Below are positions 16,949-29,449 of a DNA stretch of 64,000 bases, in pieces. The first letter of the stretch is position 1. Each line of letters opens with the position of its first letter. Under the pieces are notes generated by a model. That model worked only from the letters and a program-made list of their open reading frames with translations. It was not told the origin of the DNA and made no database searches. The stretch comes from Luminiphilus sp. (GTDB lineage: Bacteria; Pseudomonadota; Gammaproteobacteria; Pseudomonadales; Halieaceae): NCBI GenBank assembly GCA_016779445.1, contig JADHNP010000002.1, forward strand, positions 22,493 to 86,492, written 5' to 3'. The position numbers and the translations under genes are program-made.

Positions 16949-18871
16949 ATGACAGACCCGGCTAAATACAACGTGCCTGCGAGTTTCAGCGATGCTCACA
17001 TCACACCTGAGCGATATCAGGCCCTCTACCAACAGTCTATGGAGGATCCAGATACATTCTGGTCGGAGCAGGCAACGTTACTCGATTGGCACACGCCATG
17101 GAGTGCTATTTCCGACACGGACATTAGCACTGGAGCGGCTCGCTGGTTTGTCGGAGCGCAACTCAATGTTTCAGTCAATTGTATTGATCGACACCTGCCA
17201 CAACGTGCCAACGACATCGCCCTCATTTGGGAGGGAGATGACCCCAACGAGAGCCAGGCATTTTCCTTTCAGGATCTCAAAAATGAGGTCTGCCGCTTTG
17301 CAAACGTCCTAAAAGCTCAGGGAGTGAGCAAAGGCGATCGCGTTTGTATCTATATGCCCATGATCCCGGAAGCCGCGTTTGCGATGTTGGCCTGTAGTCG
17401 TATTGGCGCCATCCACTCTGTTGTGTTCGGTGGTTTTTCACCGGAAGCACTCAAGGATCGCATCAATGACTCCTCCTGCAGACTGGTTGTCACGGCAGAT
17501 GAAGGTGTACGCGGGGGGAAAACCATACCTCTTAAAGCCAATGTTGATGTCGCCGTGACAGATACGGAGTGTGTCGACAGCGTCATTGTCGTTCGGCGAA
17601 CAGGTGTAGAGATCGATTGGCTGGCACATCGAGATATCTGGTATCACGAGGCCGTCGCGGCCGTCAGTGATGACTGCGAACCAGAATGGATGGACAGCGA
17701 GGATCCATTATTCATCCTCTATACCTCAGGCTCGACGGGAAAACCCAAAGGCGTACTTCACACAACGGGCGGCTATCTTCTCCAAGCCGCCATGTCGATG
17801 AAATACGTCTTTGACTACCGCGAGGGAGAAACTTACTGGTGCACCGCAGACGTGGGCTGGGTGACCGGGCACACTTACATCGTCTACGGGCCGCTGGCAA
17901 TTGGCGCGAAAACTTTGATGTTCGAGGGTGTGCCAACGTACCCTGAGGCAGACCGGTTCTGGGCCATAATCGCGAAGCACCGCGTCAATTTATTCTTCAC
18001 TGCGCCCACCGCCATTCGCGCACTTCATAGTCTCGGAGATACCTGGGTGACGTCTCAGGATCGCAGCTCGTTGCGCATCATTGGATCGGTAGGTGAACCG
18101 ATCAACCCCGAGGCATGGGAGTGGTATCACCGTGTTGTGGGAGAAAGTCGCTGTCCGATTGTCGATACGTGGTGGCAAACTGAAACCGGTGGGGTGATGA
18201 TCACCCCCCTCCCGGGCGCCCATGCGCTGAAACCCGGGTTCGCCAGTTATCCCTTCTTCGGTGTCGAGCCGGCATTGCTCGACGAGAACGGGGCTGAAAT
18301 ACGAGGAGCCGGCGCGGGTTACCTGGTTATCAAACGAAGCTGGCCAGCCCAGATACGCACCGTCTTCGGTGATCATCAACGTATGGTAGACACTTACTTC
18401 ACGACCTACCCCGGCTACTACTTTACTGGTGATGGCGCACTCAGGGACGAAGACGGCTATCTACGCATCACAGGTCGCGTGGACGATGTCTTAAATGTTT
18501 CTGGTCACCGCATGGGGACTGCAGAGGTGGAGAGCGCTCTGGTACTACACGAGGATATCGCCGAGGCAGCAGTCGTTGGGTTCCCGCACGACATTAAAGG
18601 CCAGGGTATCTATGCTTACGTGACGCCGATGAGTGGCGTAGAGGACAATGAGACGCTCCGTACCGAACTGATTGCACTGTGCGTCAAGGAAATCGGTCCC
18701 ATCGCCAAGCCAGACAAGATTCAATGGGCGCCAGGGCTACCCAAAACGCGGTCCGGCAAGATTATGCGTCGTATCTTGCGTAAGATAGCGGAAGACGAGC
18801 TCGACCATCTTGGCGATATCTCAACGCTTGCCGACCCCAGCGTGGTGAGACAACTTATTGACTCCAAGTAA
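16949..18871 (+). CDS. acs: Acetyl-CoA synthetase
   Basis: [45 protein letters not shown]. Confidence 0.96.
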   Translation: MTDPAKYNVPASFSDAHITPERYQALYQQSMEDPDTFWSEQATLLDWHTPWSAISDTDISTGAARWFVGAQLNVSVNCIDRHLPQRANDIALIWEGDDPNESQAFSFQDLKNEVCRFANVLKAQGVSKGDRVCIYMPMIPEAAFAMLACSRIGAIHSVVFGGFSPEALKDRINDSSCRLVVTADEGVRGGKTIPLKANVDVAVTDTECVDSVIVVRRTGVEIDWLAHRDIWYHEAVAAVSDDCEPEWMDSEDPLFILYTSGSTGKPKGVLHTTGGYLLQAAMSMKYVFDYREGETYWCTADVGWVTGHTYIVYGPLAIGAKTLMFEGVPTYPEADRFWAIIAKHRVNLFFTAPTAIRALHSLGDTWVTSQDRSSLRIIGSVGEPINPEAWEWYHRVVGESRCPIVDTWWQTETGGVMITPLPGAHALKPGFASYPFFGVEPALLDENGAEIRGAGAGYLVIKRSWPAQIRTVFGDHQRMVDTYFTTYPGYYFTGDGALRDEDGYLRITGRVDDVLNVSGHRMGTAEVESALVLHEDIAEAAVVGFPHDIKGQGIYAYVTPMSGVEDNETLRTELIALCVKEIGPIAKPDKIQWAPGLPKTRSGKIMRRILRKIAEDELDHLGDISTLADPSVVRQLIDSK

Positions 18872-18943
18872 GCGATAGGCAGCGTGGTCATTCTTTGAGC
18901 CGGAGCCCACGGTAATCTGCTGCCAGGCGTATGGATGGTTTGA

Positions 18944-20359
18944 ATGAGCAATAAATCACAACCCTCATTCCAGGTCGCCTTTGCCCTGTTTTTGGCCATC
19001 GTGGGTATTATTGCAGTTGGGTCTGCGGTACTCGGGACATCCATCCACGTTCTATTAATAGTAGCCCTCACCTTAACCTGCTACCTATCCTCGCAACTTG
19101 GCTATAGCCTAGAGGAATTGATCGAGTGCATGGCCAGAACTATTGGCCAGTCGATGTCGGCACTGCTCGTATTCATACTTATTGGATGCATAATTGGTGC
19201 CTGGATTCATTCCGGAACCGTTCCTGCATTGATCTTTTATGGACTTGAATTCCTACCGCCAAAATACTTTTTACCGGCTGGGTTGGTAATCTGCAGTATT
19301 GCTTCAGTCGTGACGGGTACATCATGGGGGACCATAGGCACTGTCGGTCTGGCCTTGTTGGGCGTAGGCATTGGTCTTGGGATTCCGCCGGGGCTTGTTG
19401 CAGGAATGATCATTTCAGGCGCATTTTTTGGAGATAAAATGTCGCCTATTTCCGATACTACCAATCTGGCGGCGCTAACAGCCAAGACGACTATTTACAG
19501 TCATATTGGCTCTATGCTCTTCACCACCATCCCCGCGTATATAGTCACTCTCGTGCTATTCACTTTAGTCGGATTAGGCTATTCAGGCGCTGAAAATGTT
19601 GACGCGGCTGAGGTTGCTCTCATTCAGGAAGTGCTTGCAACAGAATTTGACTTAAACCCGATGGTACTGGCGCCCATGGTGGCATTGCTTACCATGATGA
19701 TAGTGAGGGTGCATACGCTACCGGCTATGTTAACCGGTGTAGTCGTGGCGACGATCGTATCGCTGGTTTTTCAAGACGCCAGTTTAGCGTCAGCGCTAAC
19801 GGCAATTAACGAGGGGTATACGAATAAGACAGGGGTTGAGGTTGTAGATGCGCTGATAGTGCGAGGGGGAATCCAAAGTATGATGTACACCTTCTCGTTA
19901 ACCTTTATTGCCCTGTCGCTAGGTGGAGTGCTTGATCAGGTTGGCTATCTTCGGGTAGTCGTCGAGAAAACAATTGAAAAAATCAAGTCTGCGGCCAGCA
20001 TGATTACTTTTGTGCTGTTTTCAACCGCATTTTCGAATGCGGCAACAGGCGACACCTACATTTCTATTATTCTCAACGGCAGCCTCTACGGTGACACATT
20101 TGACAGAACGGGCCTTGATAGAAGCACGCTTAGTCGACTACTGGAGGAAGGTGGAACGATGACTGGTGCGCTGATTCCGTGGACGTCTACAGGGGCTTTT
20201 ATCACTGGCACCCTTGGTGTCTCAACTTTGTCCTATCTACCTTATTGCTTTTTGAACATAATCAATCCAATGCTATCCATTGCGCTGGCGTACATCGGGA
20301 TAATAACCTTCAGGGATGTTTCCAGGATTGTCGCCGCTAAAAGAGCCGATGCATTGTAA
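18944..20359 (+). CDS. nhaC: Na+/H+ antiporter NhaC family
   Basis: FFGDKMSPISDTTNLAA and TGTSWGTIGTVGLAL motifs of NhaC family. Confidence 0.9.
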   Translation: MSNKSQPSFQVAFALFLAIVGIIAVGSAVLGTSIHVLLIVALTLTCYLSSQLGYSLEELIECMARTIGQSMSALLVFILIGCIIGAWIHSGTVPALIFYGLEFLPPKYFLPAGLVICSIASVVTGTSWGTIGTVGLALLGVGIGLGIPPGLVAGMIISGAFFGDKMSPISDTTNLAALTAKTTIYSHIGSMLFTTIPAYIVTLVLFTLVGLGYSGAENVDAAEVALIQEVLATEFDLNPMVLAPMVALLTMMIVRVHTLPAMLTGVVVATIVSLVFQDASLASALTAINEGYTNKTGVEVVDALIVRGGIQSMMYTFSLTFIALSLGGVLDQVGYLRVVVEKTIEKIKSAASMITFVLFSTAFSNAATGDTYISIILNGSLYGDTFDRTGLDRSTLSRLLEEGGTMTGALIPWTSTGAFITGTLGVSTLSYLPYCFLNIINPMLSIALAYIGIITFRDVSRIVAAKRADAL

Positions 20360-20374
20360 GCAGCCTCCGCGTCC

Positions 20375-20402
20375 AAAAAAAACCGCGGCCAGTGCCGCGG
20401 TT
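20375..20402 (-). terminator. Rho-independent terminator downstream of pnp
   Basis: Perfect 9-bp stem AACCGCGGC-CAGT-GCCGCGGTT with A8 on + strand (U tract on minus-strand transcript). Confidence 0.85.
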
Positions 20403-20454
20403 CATTTCTGCTAAGCAAGGCGCCTCACTTTACAGCGCACTGCGAATAGAGCGC

Positions 20455-22605
20455 CTATTCCTGTTCCAGCGATTCCGGTTCAGCTGAGTCATCATGTCCC
20501 TCGGGATCAGCTGGCGCAGTGGCCTCGGCTGCAATCTCTCGCATCGACAGTTTTATCCGACCACGCTGATCGACGTCCAGCACCTTGACCTGCACTTCCT
20601 GACCTTCCGAAAGGTAATCGGACACATTCTCAACACGCTCATCGGCAATCTGTGAGATATGAACCAACCCGTCTTTACCAGGAAGAATGGTTACGAAGGC
20701 GCCGAAATCAACAATTCGCGCGACAGTGCCAGTATAGATCTCTCCCACTTCGGCCTCTGCCGTGATGGCCATAATCATCTCGATAGCGGCGTCTCGGGAA
20801 GCGGCATTTTGACCAAACACCTTCACTGTGCCGTCGTCGTTGATGTCGACGGTCGCACCCGATTCCTCCGTTATCTGGCGAATGGTTGCGCCACCCTTGC
20901 CGATAATGTCGCGAATCTTGTCCTGATCCACTTTTAAGCTGCTCATACTCGGTGCGTTGTCAGAAGTGATCTCGCGGGGTGCGTCAAGCACGGTGTTCAT
21001 CTGCCCAAGAATATGAAGCCTCGCCTCAAGCGCCTGCTCCAACGCGCGCTCCATGATCTCCTCGTTGATGCCCTCGATTTTGATATCCATCTGCAATGCA
21101 GTTACACCCTTGGCAGTACCTGCAACCTTGAAGTCCATATCGCCGAGGTGGTCCTCATCACCTAAAATGTCGGTTAACACAGCAAACTGATTACCGTCTT
21201 TAACAAGACCCATGGCAATACCCGCTACTGGAGCAGACAGTGGTACCCCAGCCGCCATCATTGAAAGCGAGCCGACACAAACTGATGCCATGGAGCTAGA
21301 GCCGTTGGACTCAGTAATCTCTGAGACAACGCGTATGGTGTAAGGAAACTCTTCCTCATCTGGCAACACTGCTGCCAAACCGCGTCTTGCCAGCCGTCCA
21401 TGACCGACTTCACGACGGCTAGTAAAACCGATGCGCCCCGCTTCTCCCACAGAGTAGGGTGGGAAATTATAATGGAGCATAAATGGGTCACGGCGTTCAC
21501 CTTCCAAAGCGTCAATGATCTGCGCGTCCCGGGTGGACCCCAGCGTGACTGCACCAATGGCCTGGGTTTCGCCACGGGTAAAGAGTGCAGAACCGTGCGC
21601 CTTCGACAGAACATCAACTTCGCAGGCAATCGCCCTGACCGTGCGATTATCACGCCCGTCAATGCGCGGTTCGCCCGCCAGAATACGGCTACGAACAATG
21701 TTCTTTTCGAGGGTCTTAAAGATGTCTTTAACGTCGTCTGGGGCTGGGCCATCATCTGTTGCAAGTTGAGCAACGACCTCGTCTTTTACTTGACCGACAC
21801 GCTCATAGCGCGCAGCTTTCTCGGTGATTCGGTAAGCCTCTCCCAATGGCCCGGAGGCGGCAGCCTGCACCGCTGCAACCAATTCTGCATCCGCTTCCGG
21901 AGCCTGCCACTCCCAGCGCGGCTTGCCAGCTTCAGCCACGAGCTCGTTGATTGCATTGATAACTGTTTGCATCTCCTGATGCGCGAACAACACAGCGCCC
22001 AACATTTGATCTTCAGTGAGCTCTTTAGCCTGCGACTCCACCATCAGCACTGCATCTTTCGTACCGGCCACCACCATATCGAGCTGGCTATCTGCCAACG
22101 CCGAATATGTCGGGTTTAAAATGTAGCCACTGGCTTCGGTAAAGCCCACCCGCGCACCCCCTATCGGGCCGTTAAATGGACAACCTGAGATCGCCAGAGC
22201 CGCTGAAGTGCCAATCATCGCTGGGATATCAGGGTCAGTCTCTTTATCAGCTGACATGACTGTGCAAACTACCTGTACCTCATTCATAAATCCGTCTGCA
22301 AAGAGCGGGCGAATAGGTCGATCAATCAAGCGCGATGTCAAAGTCTCTTTTTCACTGGGTCGCGCTTCTCGCTTAAAAAACCCACCCGGAATTTTTCCAA
22401 CCGAATAAGTCTTTTCGATGTAATGCACGCCCAAAGGAAAGAATGCTTGTCCTGGCTTCGCTTTAGGGTCGGCAACGACGGTACACAGCACGCTAGTGCT
22501 TCCCATCGATATCAATACTGATCCGGACGCCTGTCGTGCAATACGGCCGGTTTCCAGCGTGACTTCTTGGTCACCGTACTGGAACGTTTTTTTCACTACA
22601 TTCAC
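20455..22605 (-). CDS. pnp: Polyribonucleotide nucleotidyltransferase (PNPase)
   Basis: Two RNase PH domains, KH ([15 protein letters not shown]) and S1 domains. Confidence 0.97.
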   Translation of the reverse strand: MNVVKKTFQYGDQEVTLETGRIARQASGSVLISMGSTSVLCTVVADPKAKPGQAFFPLGVHYIEKTYSVGKIPGGFFKREARPSEKETLTSRLIDRPIRPLFADGFMNEVQVVCTVMSADKETDPDIPAMIGTSAALAISGCPFNGPIGGARVGFTEASGYILNPTYSALADSQLDMVVAGTKDAVLMVESQAKELTEDQMLGAVLFAHQEMQTVINAINELVAEAGKPRWEWQAPEADAELVAAVQAAASGPLGEAYRITEKAARYERVGQVKDEVVAQLATDDGPAPDDVKDIFKTLEKNIVRSRILAGEPRIDGRDNRTVRAIACEVDVLSKAHGSALFTRGETQAIGAVTLGSTRDAQIIDALEGERRDPFMLHYNFPPYSVGEAGRIGFTSRREVGHGRLARRGLAAVLPDEEEFPYTIRVVSEITESNGSSSMASVCVGSLSMMAAGVPLSAPVAGIAMGLVKDGNQFAVLTDILGDEDHLGDMDFKVAGTAKGVTALQMDIKIEGINEEIMERALEQALEARLHILGQMNTVLDAPREITSDNAPSMSSLKVDQDKIRDIIGKGGATIRQITEESGATVDINDDGTVKVFGQNAASRDAAIEMIMAITAEAEVGEIYTGTVARIVDFGAFVTILPGKDGLVHISQIADERVENVSDYLSEGQEVQVKVLDVDQRGRIKLSMREIAAEATAPADPEGHDDSAEPESLEQE

Positions 22606-22627
22606 TTGTCTTCTCCAAATATGACGA

Positions 22628-22646
22628 GGCCGGCGCTGGGCCGGCC
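22628..22646. other. Stem-loop GGCCGGC-GCTGG-GCCGGCC in rpsO-pnp intergenic space
   Basis: Perfect 7-bp inverted repeat between rpsO stop and pnp start. Confidence 0.7.
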
Positions 22647-22657
22647 CTTTCTGATCC

Positions 22658-22927
22658 TCAGCGGCGCAGACCCAACCGCTTAATCAACTCTGCATAGCGG
22701 GCGGTATCTTTCTGCTTGAGGTAGTCGAGTAACTTTCGACGCTGGTTCACCATACGAATCAGGCCACGTCGAGAGTGGTGGTCCTGAGAATGGTCCTTAA
22801 AGTGGGACTGCAGCTGCTCTATATTTGCCGTGAGCAATGCGACCTGTACTTCCGGAGATCCGGTGTCGCCATCTGACTGCTGGTAATCGGTAACAATTTG
22901 CGCCTTGGTGGCTGCGTCCAACGCCAT
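22658..22927 (-). CDS. rpsO: 30S ribosomal protein S15
   Basis: [51 protein letters not shown]. Confidence 0.98.
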   Translation of the reverse strand: MALDAATKAQIVTDYQQSDGDTGSPEVQVALLTANIEQLQSHFKDHSQDHHSRRGLIRMVNQRRKLLDYLKQKDTARYAELIKRLGLRR

Positions 22928-23012
22928 GGTGCTTTCTCCAACCTGCTTGTTAAAAGCGAGCCTATCCGTGCAGGTTTACAGACAGGTTCGCAAGTCGGCT
23001 AGTGCCGTAAAT

Positions 23013-23936
23013 TTACTGGGAAAGAAGCCGCACTGGGGCTAATTTTCCGTCTTCTCGAACAAGACCGACGCCGAAGAAACATCCCCCGGCGTCGGCGATG
23101 CGCACCATACCACTCTGGGGGCCATTTGGCACTACCACTGGTTGACCCTTTCGCATGTAAAAAGTTGCGGCTTCAGAGAGCTCAACTCGCGGCAGTTGGG
23201 GCATACAGGCCTCGATCGGCGCGAGTAATGCATCCAGCGCTTGCTCGGAGTTCTGATCCCGCTGTCTCGATAATTGATCCAGCGTCACCGCGGTCGAAAG
23301 ATCGAATGGACCAGACTGACACCGCCTGAGCGCGCTCACATGCGCGGGCACGCCGAGTGCCGCTCCCAGATCTTCTGCAAGTACGCGAATATAAGTGCCC
23401 TTGCTACACACCACAGCAACATCAACGGTCGCTATTTCTCCGGCACGAAATGCGAGTAAATCGAAGCGATGTATGGTCACGGCGCGCGCCTTTCGCTCCA
23501 CCTGCTCTCCAGCTCTGGCAAGCTTATATAGCGGCTTGCCATCCACCTTGAGCGCCGAATACATTGGTGGAACCTGATCGATCTGACCCGTCAACCCTGT
23601 CTGAGCTCGAATGATGGCGTCCCGTGTTATATGCGACGCAGAGGCTTGCCGCAGGGTATTGCCATCCGCATCCGCAGTGTCAGTGCCCACGCCCAATACA
23701 AAAGTGCTGGTGTATTCCTTATCGGCATCCAGTAAAAACTGAGAGAACTTAGTGGCCTCACCAAAACAAAGCGGAAGGACTCCGGTCGCCAAGGGATCTA
23801 AACTGCCGGTATGCCCGGCCTTTGCAGCACCAAACAGTCGCTTGGCGCGCTGCAGAGCTGAATTAGAGGTGATACCTCCGGGCTTGTCGAGTACCAGTAG
23901 CCCGTTTACCTGCCGTCCTTTTCGCCGTCGACCCAT
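23013..23936 (-). CDS. truB: tRNA pseudouridine(55) synthase
   Basis: GLLVLDKPGGITSN, KAGHTGSLDPLATGVLPLCFGEATK. Confidence 0.96.
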   Translation of the reverse strand: MGRRRKGRQVNGLLVLDKPGGITSNSALQRAKRLFGAAKAGHTGSLDPLATGVLPLCFGEATKFSQFLLDADKEYTSTFVLGVGTDTADADGNTLRQASASHITRDAIIRAQTGLTGQIDQVPPMYSALKVDGKPLYKLARAGEQVERKARAVTIHRFDLLAFRAGEIATVDVAVVCSKGTYIRVLAEDLGAALGVPAHVSALRRCQSGPFDLSTAVTLDQLSRQRDQNSEQALDALLAPIEACMPQLPRVELSEAATFYMRKGQPVVVPNGPQSGMVRIADAGGCFFGVGLVREDGKLAPVRLLSQ

Positions 23937-24343
23937 TATTCCGAAGAAAAATCAGATTCCGACGGCGTCGCAGAAGCAAGCTGCTCGTCGACTCGACGCA
24001 CCTCTCTCAACAAGCTCTCCATATCTCGGCCACGACCAACACTCTCATCAAATCGAAAACCCAGCCGTGGAACGGTTCGCATAGACGAACCTTTAGCTAA
24101 TTGGGATCGTAAAAAACCCGATACTTTTTCAAGCACACGGGTCATTTCCGCTCGATGTTCTGGGGAGGCATCCTCCATCAGCGTAAAAAAGACCTTGGCA
24201 TGGGACAAGTCTCGACTGACCTCAACGCCCGTCAGGTTTACTTGCTGGACACGAGGGTCACGGACCGCAGTGTGAAGCAAATGACCCAATTCCTTATGCA
24301 GGAACTGACTGACCCGCTCAGTCCGATCAAACTCCTTACCCAT
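23936..24343 (-). CDS. rbfA: 30S ribosome-binding factor A
   Basis: Start FDRTERVSQFLHKELGHLL, VEVSRDLSHAKVFFT; operon position. Confidence 0.95.
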   Translation of the reverse strand: MGKEFDRTERVSQFLHKELGHLLHTAVRDPRVQQVNLTGVEVSRDLSHAKVFFTLMEDASPEHRAEMTRVLEKVSGFLRSQLAKGSSMRTVPRLGFRFDESVGRGRDMESLLREVRRVDEQLASATPSESDFSSE

Positions 24344-24352
24344 GACCCTGCT

Positions 24353-26974
24353 TCAAAGGCTCCTGGCGATCTCGTTGACTTCAAAGACCTCTATTAAGTC
24401 GCCCGCCTTCACATCGGTATAATTTTTTACCCCGATGCCACACTCCGTGCCACTCCGTACCTCACTGGCATCGTCTTTGAAGCGACGAAGAGACTCGAGC
24501 TCTCCCTCGTAGATCACAACATTATCGCGCAGTACGCGGATAGGCTTCGATCGATGCACGGTACCCTCAGTGACCATGCAACCAGCGATCAAGCCGAACT
24601 TAGGTGACCGGAAGACATCGCGCACCTCCGCAATCCCCACGATCTCCTCGCGCATCTCCGGTGAAAGCATACCCGAGAGTGCCGCGCGCACGTCGTCTAT
24701 CAAGTCGTAAATTACATTGTAATAGCGAATCTCGACGCCCTCGTTCTCAGCCATTGCCCGAGCCTTGGTATCAGCTCGCGCATTAAAACCAATAATGATG
24801 GCCGAACTGGTAATCGCGAGACTGATATCAGTTTCAGAGATTCCGCCTACACCGCCCGAGACAATATTGACCTTAACCTCTTCATTACCCAAGTCTCCCA
24901 ATGCGCCCTGAAGAGCCTCGAAAGAACCTCGAACATCTGCTTTGATGACCAGATTGAGGGTTTCTACTGACCCTGCCGTCATCGTTTCAAACATGTTGTC
25001 GAGTTTGGCGGCTTGCTGACGTGCCAACTTGGAAGAACGCATCTTTTCTTGTCGGAAGTCAGCCACTTCGCGTGCTTTCTTTTCACTCTCCAGCACGACT
25101 ACTGGATCCCCGGCGTCTGGCGTTCCATCCAATCCCAACACCTCCACGGGAATGCTCGGGCCAGCCTCTTTGATCTGCTTACCATTCTCATCGAGCATGG
25201 CTCTGACACGACCATACCGCAGCCCAGCCAAAACAATATCGCCCTGCCTCAAGGTCCCCTGCTGTATCAAGAGCGAAGCGACGGCACCCCGGCCCTTGTC
25301 GAGCCGCGACTCGACAACAATACCGGAAGCGGGGACGTCCACGGGAGCTGTGAGTTCTAGCAGCTCAGATTGTAATAACAACGCATCGAGCAATTCGTCT
25401 ACGCCTTGACCAGTATGAGCCGACACCGGGATAAACTGCGTATCGCCACCCCAATCCTCGGGTATGACATCTTTAGTTGAGAGTTCTGTTTTAACGCGCT
25501 CGGGATCAGCGGCCTCCTTGTCGATCTTATTGACCGCAACAACAATCGGGACGCCGGCCGCGCGAGCGTGTTGAATAGCCTCTTCTGTTTGCGGCATAAC
25601 GCCGTCATCTGCCGCGACCACCAACACCACTATGTCCGTTGACTTGGCTCCCCGTGCCCGCATCGCCGTAAACGCCGCATGACCGGGCGTATCCAGAAAG
25701 GTGATCATCCCCTTGTCTGTCTCAACATGATAGGCGCCAATATGCTGCGTAATCCCACCCGCTTCGCCGCTCGCGACCCGCGACTCTCGGATATAGTCCA
25801 ACAAGGACGTCTTTCCGTGATCAACGTGGCCCATCACAGTGACAACCGGCGCACGCGGCTCCGGAGTGCCCCCCTGACTCGCCAAAGTCTCCTCTAGCTT
25901 CTCCTCGACTTCTTCTGCGCTCTTGAGCACAACGCGGTGACCGAGCTCTTCCACAACCAACGTGGCCGTATCCTGATCCAGTACTTGGTTAATGTTCGCC
26001 ATTACGCCAAGACCCATGAGCTCCTTGATTACCGCGCCGGCTTTGACCGCCATTTGCTGTGCAAGATCGCCTACCGAGATGTTTTCTGGGACATTAACAT
26101 CGTAGATGATTTTCTCTGTAGGTTGAGCAAAGCCATGCTGATTGGGCTCGTCATTGAGCTTTCTTTTTCGTCCACCGCGACGACGTGCGACGCCAGCCTC
26201 AACGGCCTCAAGATCTGTGATCGATAGATTATGTCCGCGCTGCTTGCCTCTCGCCCCGGGTACATTGCCACGCTCAAGGCGTCCTTTGTTAGAGCGTCTA
26301 CGGAGCTCATCGCGAGCGGGTAGCGTGCTCTCTTTTGTCGGTGCAGCATGGAGCCGCTTGGGCTTTCGGTCCGCTTCTTTGGTACCGGGTTGCGCGGAAG
26401 CCTCCTGTGCTTGCCGAGCGGCCTCTTCAGCCCGCGCCTTCACGGCAGCATCCAGCTCAAGCTTTTTAGCCTGCTCTTCTGCCTTACGCCTAGCTGCTGC
26501 GCGCTGCCGCAGCAACTCTGGATTTGATTCATCAACAAGCCCCTCAGCTTCAAGGGGGACCATTTCATCAGAACCCGACTGCGCAGGCGCTGATACCGCG
26601 GGATCCATGTCAACAGGTACTTCGGTCTCTGCAGGGCTCTCGGCCTCTACATCACCATCAGAGCCCGTATCTTCGAGGTCTTCTCGCTTGACATAAGTCC
26701 GCTTTTTTCGCACTTCAACATTGATCGTTCTTTTGCCAGCCCCACCTGCGCGCAAGGTGCTCACAGATTTGCGCTTGAGCGTGATCTTCTTGGGTGCACC
26801 GGCGCTCTCACCATGGCTTTGCTTGAGGTGAGCCAGCAGGGTCTGCTTATCCTCTTCCGACACAGCCTCTTCTGCCGCAGCGTGGGGTAATCCGGCATCT
26901 TTCATCTGCGCTAGCAGCCGATCTACCGACGCCCCGACGGTTTCTGCAAGTTGCTCTACTGTCACTTGTGCCAT
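24353..26974 (-). CDS. infB: Translation initiation factor IF-2
   Basis: [35 protein letters not shown]. Confidence 0.97.
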   Translation of the reverse strand: MAQVTVEQLAETVGASVDRLLAQMKDAGLPHAAAEEAVSEEDKQTLLAHLKQSHGESAGAPKKITLKRKSVSTLRAGGAGKRTINVEVRKKRTYVKREDLEDTGSDGDVEAESPAETEVPVDMDPAVSAPAQSGSDEMVPLEAEGLVDESNPELLRQRAAARRKAEEQAKKLELDAAVKARAEEAARQAQEASAQPGTKEADRKPKRLHAAPTKESTLPARDELRRRSNKGRLERGNVPGARGKQRGHNLSITDLEAVEAGVARRRGGRKRKLNDEPNQHGFAQPTEKIIYDVNVPENISVGDLAQQMAVKAGAVIKELMGLGVMANINQVLDQDTATLVVEELGHRVVLKSAEEVEEKLEETLASQGGTPEPRAPVVTVMGHVDHGKTSLLDYIRESRVASGEAGGITQHIGAYHVETDKGMITFLDTPGHAAFTAMRARGAKSTDIVVLVVAADDGVMPQTEEAIQHARAAGVPIVVAVNKIDKEAADPERVKTELSTKDVIPEDWGGDTQFIPVSAHTGQGVDELLDALLLQSELLELTAPVDVPASGIVVESRLDKGRGAVASLLIQQGTLRQGDIVLAGLRYGRVRAMLDENGKQIKEAGPSIPVEVLGLDGTPDAGDPVVVLESEKKAREVADFRQEKMRSSKLARQQAAKLDNMFETMTAGSVETLNLVIKADVRGSFEALQGALGDLGNEEVKVNIVSGGVGGISETDISLAITSSAIIIGFNARADTKARAMAENEGVEIRYYNVIYDLIDDVRAALSGMLSPEMREEIVGIAEVRDVFRSPKFGLIAGCMVTEGTVHRSKPIRVLRDNVVIYEGELESLRRFKDDASEVRSGTECGIGVKNYTDVKAGDLIEVFEVNEIARSL

Positions 26975-27028
26975 TTCTTTCTCCCTATTCGCTCAGTCGC
27001 TAGAGTGCAATCAACACCTGAAAAAAAC

Positions 27029-28531
27029 TCAGGCTGTTGCCTCCTCTTCCTCAGCGAACCAAGGGGCGCGAGCTGTCATGATGAGCTCTGCCGCGCGTTC
27101 TTCGGTCATATCCTCGATATCAATAAGGTCATCTACTGCCTGCTCTGCAAGGTCTTCCATAGTGACAATGCCTCGACCCGCCAACACAAAGGCAAGTTGC
27201 TTATCCATACCGTCCATGGTCAGTAGATCCTCTGCAGGCTCATTGGCATCCAGTTGCTCTTCCGAGGCGATGGCCAATGTCAGCAACGCATCTTTTGCTC
27301 GCGCCCGAAGCTCGTCGGAGATTTCTTCATCGAACCCCTCGATAGCATTCATTTCCTCCAAAGGTACATAGGCAATTTCCTCGAGGGTGGTAAATCCCTC
27401 CTCGACAAGAACAACTGCAATATCCTCGTCGATATCCAATGCCGTCATGAATTGGTCGATAACTTCGCCGGCCTCGGTTTCCTGCTTTTCTATGGCGTCG
27501 TCGACACTCATAACGTTGATGATCCAACCTGTTAGATCAGAGGCAAGTCGAACATTCTGACCGCCTCTGCCAATTGCCTGCGCCAAGTTGTCTTCTGCAA
27601 CCGCAACTTCCATGGTGGCGTTATCTTCGTCTACCACAATAGACTCCACCTCGGCCGGCGACATCGCGTTAATAACAAGTTGCGCGGGATTGTCATCCCA
27701 CAAGATGATATCGACACGCTCATTATCGAGCTCATTGGATACTGCCTGTACTCTTGAGCCTCGCATCCCCACGCAGGCGCCCACCGGATCAATGCGCTGA
27801 TCTCCGGTTTTGACAGCAATCTTTGCACGCGAGCCAGGGTCCCTGGCGGCCGCCCTAATCTGAATAACCCCTTCGGAAATTTCAGGAACCTCTATTTTAA
27901 AGAGTTCTACCAACATCTCCTGACAGGCGCGGGACAAAATCAGCTGTGGCCCGCGAGACTCGGTATTGATCTCGGTCAGGATGGCTCGGACACGGTCGTT
28001 AATGCGGAACGTCTCTCTACCGACGAGCTCACCGCGGGGTAGCAGACCCTCAGCATTATTACCAAGATCGACAATAATGTTGTCACGCGTGACTTTTTTC
28101 ACGGTGCCCGCTAACAGTTCCCCTACTCGATCTCGATACTCATCAACAATTTGCGCTCGCTCTGCATCACGCACACACTGAACAATGACCTGTTTCGCTG
28201 TCTGCGCAGCAATCCGGCCGAAATCGACATTTTCAACGACTTCCTCGTGGTAATCACCCGGCTGCAACGCAGTATTTACCTCCGCTGCCTCTTCAGTCGT
28301 GAACTGGGTTCCCAACAAAGCCATCTCTGTGTCGGGCATGACAAGCCAACGCCGCTTGGTAACATAGTCCCCGGACTCGCGGTCTATCGAAACCAATATA
28401 TCGGCATCCTCGTCGTAACGCTTGCTTGTCGCAGTGGCCAGTGCCAGCTCGATCGCCTCAAAGATGATGTCCTCTGACACCCCTTTTTCATTCGAGACCG
28501 CCTCAGCGACCATCAGGATTTCTTTGCTCAT
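27029..28531 (-). CDS. nusA: Transcription termination/antitermination factor NusA
   Basis: NusA N-domain, S1, KH and C-terminal repeats; [29 protein letters not shown]. Confidence 0.97.
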   Translation of the reverse strand: MSKEILMVAEAVSNEKGVSEDIIFEAIELALATATSKRYDEDADILVSIDRESGDYVTKRRWLVMPDTEMALLGTQFTTEEAAEVNTALQPGDYHEEVVENVDFGRIAAQTAKQVIVQCVRDAERAQIVDEYRDRVGELLAGTVKKVTRDNIIVDLGNNAEGLLPRGELVGRETFRINDRVRAILTEINTESRGPQLILSRACQEMLVELFKIEVPEISEGVIQIRAAARDPGSRAKIAVKTGDQRIDPVGACVGMRGSRVQAVSNELDNERVDIILWDDNPAQLVINAMSPAEVESIVVDEDNATMEVAVAEDNLAQAIGRGGQNVRLASDLTGWIINVMSVDDAIEKQETEAGEVIDQFMTALDIDEDIAVVLVEEGFTTLEEIAYVPLEEMNAIEGFDEEISDELRARAKDALLTLAIASEEQLDANEPAEDLLTMDGMDKQLAFVLAGRGIVTMEDLAEQAVDDLIDIEDMTEERAAELIMTARAPWFAEEEEATA

Positions 28532-28598
28532 CGATTCACTCTCTGCCTATTAGCCGAGTCGAATTACTTCGACCTTGTGTTATTTCAGTACCACCGTT

Positions 28599-29075
28599 TC
28601 ATTCTTTGCTCTGCCCAAACTCTAATCTGGGCATGGCCCGCGCCCGATCAACAGATCTAAGCGGTAACGTGTAGGCTTGCTCGTCTATCTGAACGACCAC
28701 CGTATCGTCGTCCGCAGAGAGCAATAAGCCTTTAAATCTGCGCCTGCCCTCCACGGGTAGCCTCAGTCGGATATCCACCATTTCGCCCACATACGGTTCA
28801 TATTGCTCTGGCCGAAACAGTAACCGGTCAATACCGGGAGACGAAACCTCCAGCGTGTACTCCCCACTGATAGGATCCTCAACATCCAAAATACCGCTAA
28901 CCTGATGACTCACCTGAGCACAGTCATCCACGCTGACCCCGGTCTCGGCTTCAATATATATCCGAACCGTTGGTCGTCTCCCGGGAGAGGTCAACTCGAC
29001 ACCCCACAATGAGTATCCCATGTCTTCGACGGTCGGCTGTAAAAGCCGCATCAACTGCGCCTCCTTTCCCGACAT
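28599..29075 (-). CDS. rimP: Ribosome maturation factor RimP
   Basis: VSSPGIDRLLFRPEQYEPYVGEMVDIRLR; ORF opens at 29171 but MSGKEAQLM at 29075 fits family length. Confidence 0.93.
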   Translation of the reverse strand: MSGKEAQLMRLLQPTVEDMGYSLWGVELTSPGRRPTVRIYIEAETGVSVDDCAQVSHQVSGILDVEDPISGEYTLEVSSPGIDRLLFRPEQYEPYVGEMVDIRLRLPVEGRRRFKGLLLSADDDTVVVQIDEQAYTLPLRSVDRARAMPRLEFGQSKE

Positions 29076-29111
29076 GTCCTCCTCCCTCAGGCTATGTATT
29101 CCACACAGCCA

Positions 29112-29134
29112 CAAAAAAGCCCCAAAAGGGGCTT
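29112..29134 (-). terminator. Rho-independent terminator between tRNA-fMet and rimP
   Basis: AAGCCCC-AAAA-GGGGCTT with A-run on + strand upstream, i.e. U-run on minus-strand transcript. Confidence 0.8.
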
Positions 29135-29173
29135 CCGAAGTGACGGTCAGCGAGCAACGAGCTGCCGTCAAAT

Positions 29174-29250
<77 letters not shown>

Positions 29251-29449
29251 TCAATACTCTCTGTGACAGCCCCCTTTTTAGCGTCTGACCATAACTCATA
29301 TGGCTGCCGCAGGCGTCACCGTGGTGCGATCACCACACACTGAGGCGCGAGAGTATAGGAACCGAGGACATCGCCGTCAACCCACACAGAGGAGCTAACA
29401 ATATGACTTTATTTTCGGCAGTGACTGCGAGCGTATTCCTGATTAGTCG

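Noticed and set aside
21400-22119. 239-aa ORF antisense to pnp
   Set aside because: Lies entirely inside the strongly conserved pnp gene; shadow ORF
26142-26696. 184-aa ORF antisense to infB N-terminal region
   Set aside because: Ser/Arg/Ala-rich translation produced by reading the Glu/Ala/Lys-rich IF-2 linker backwards
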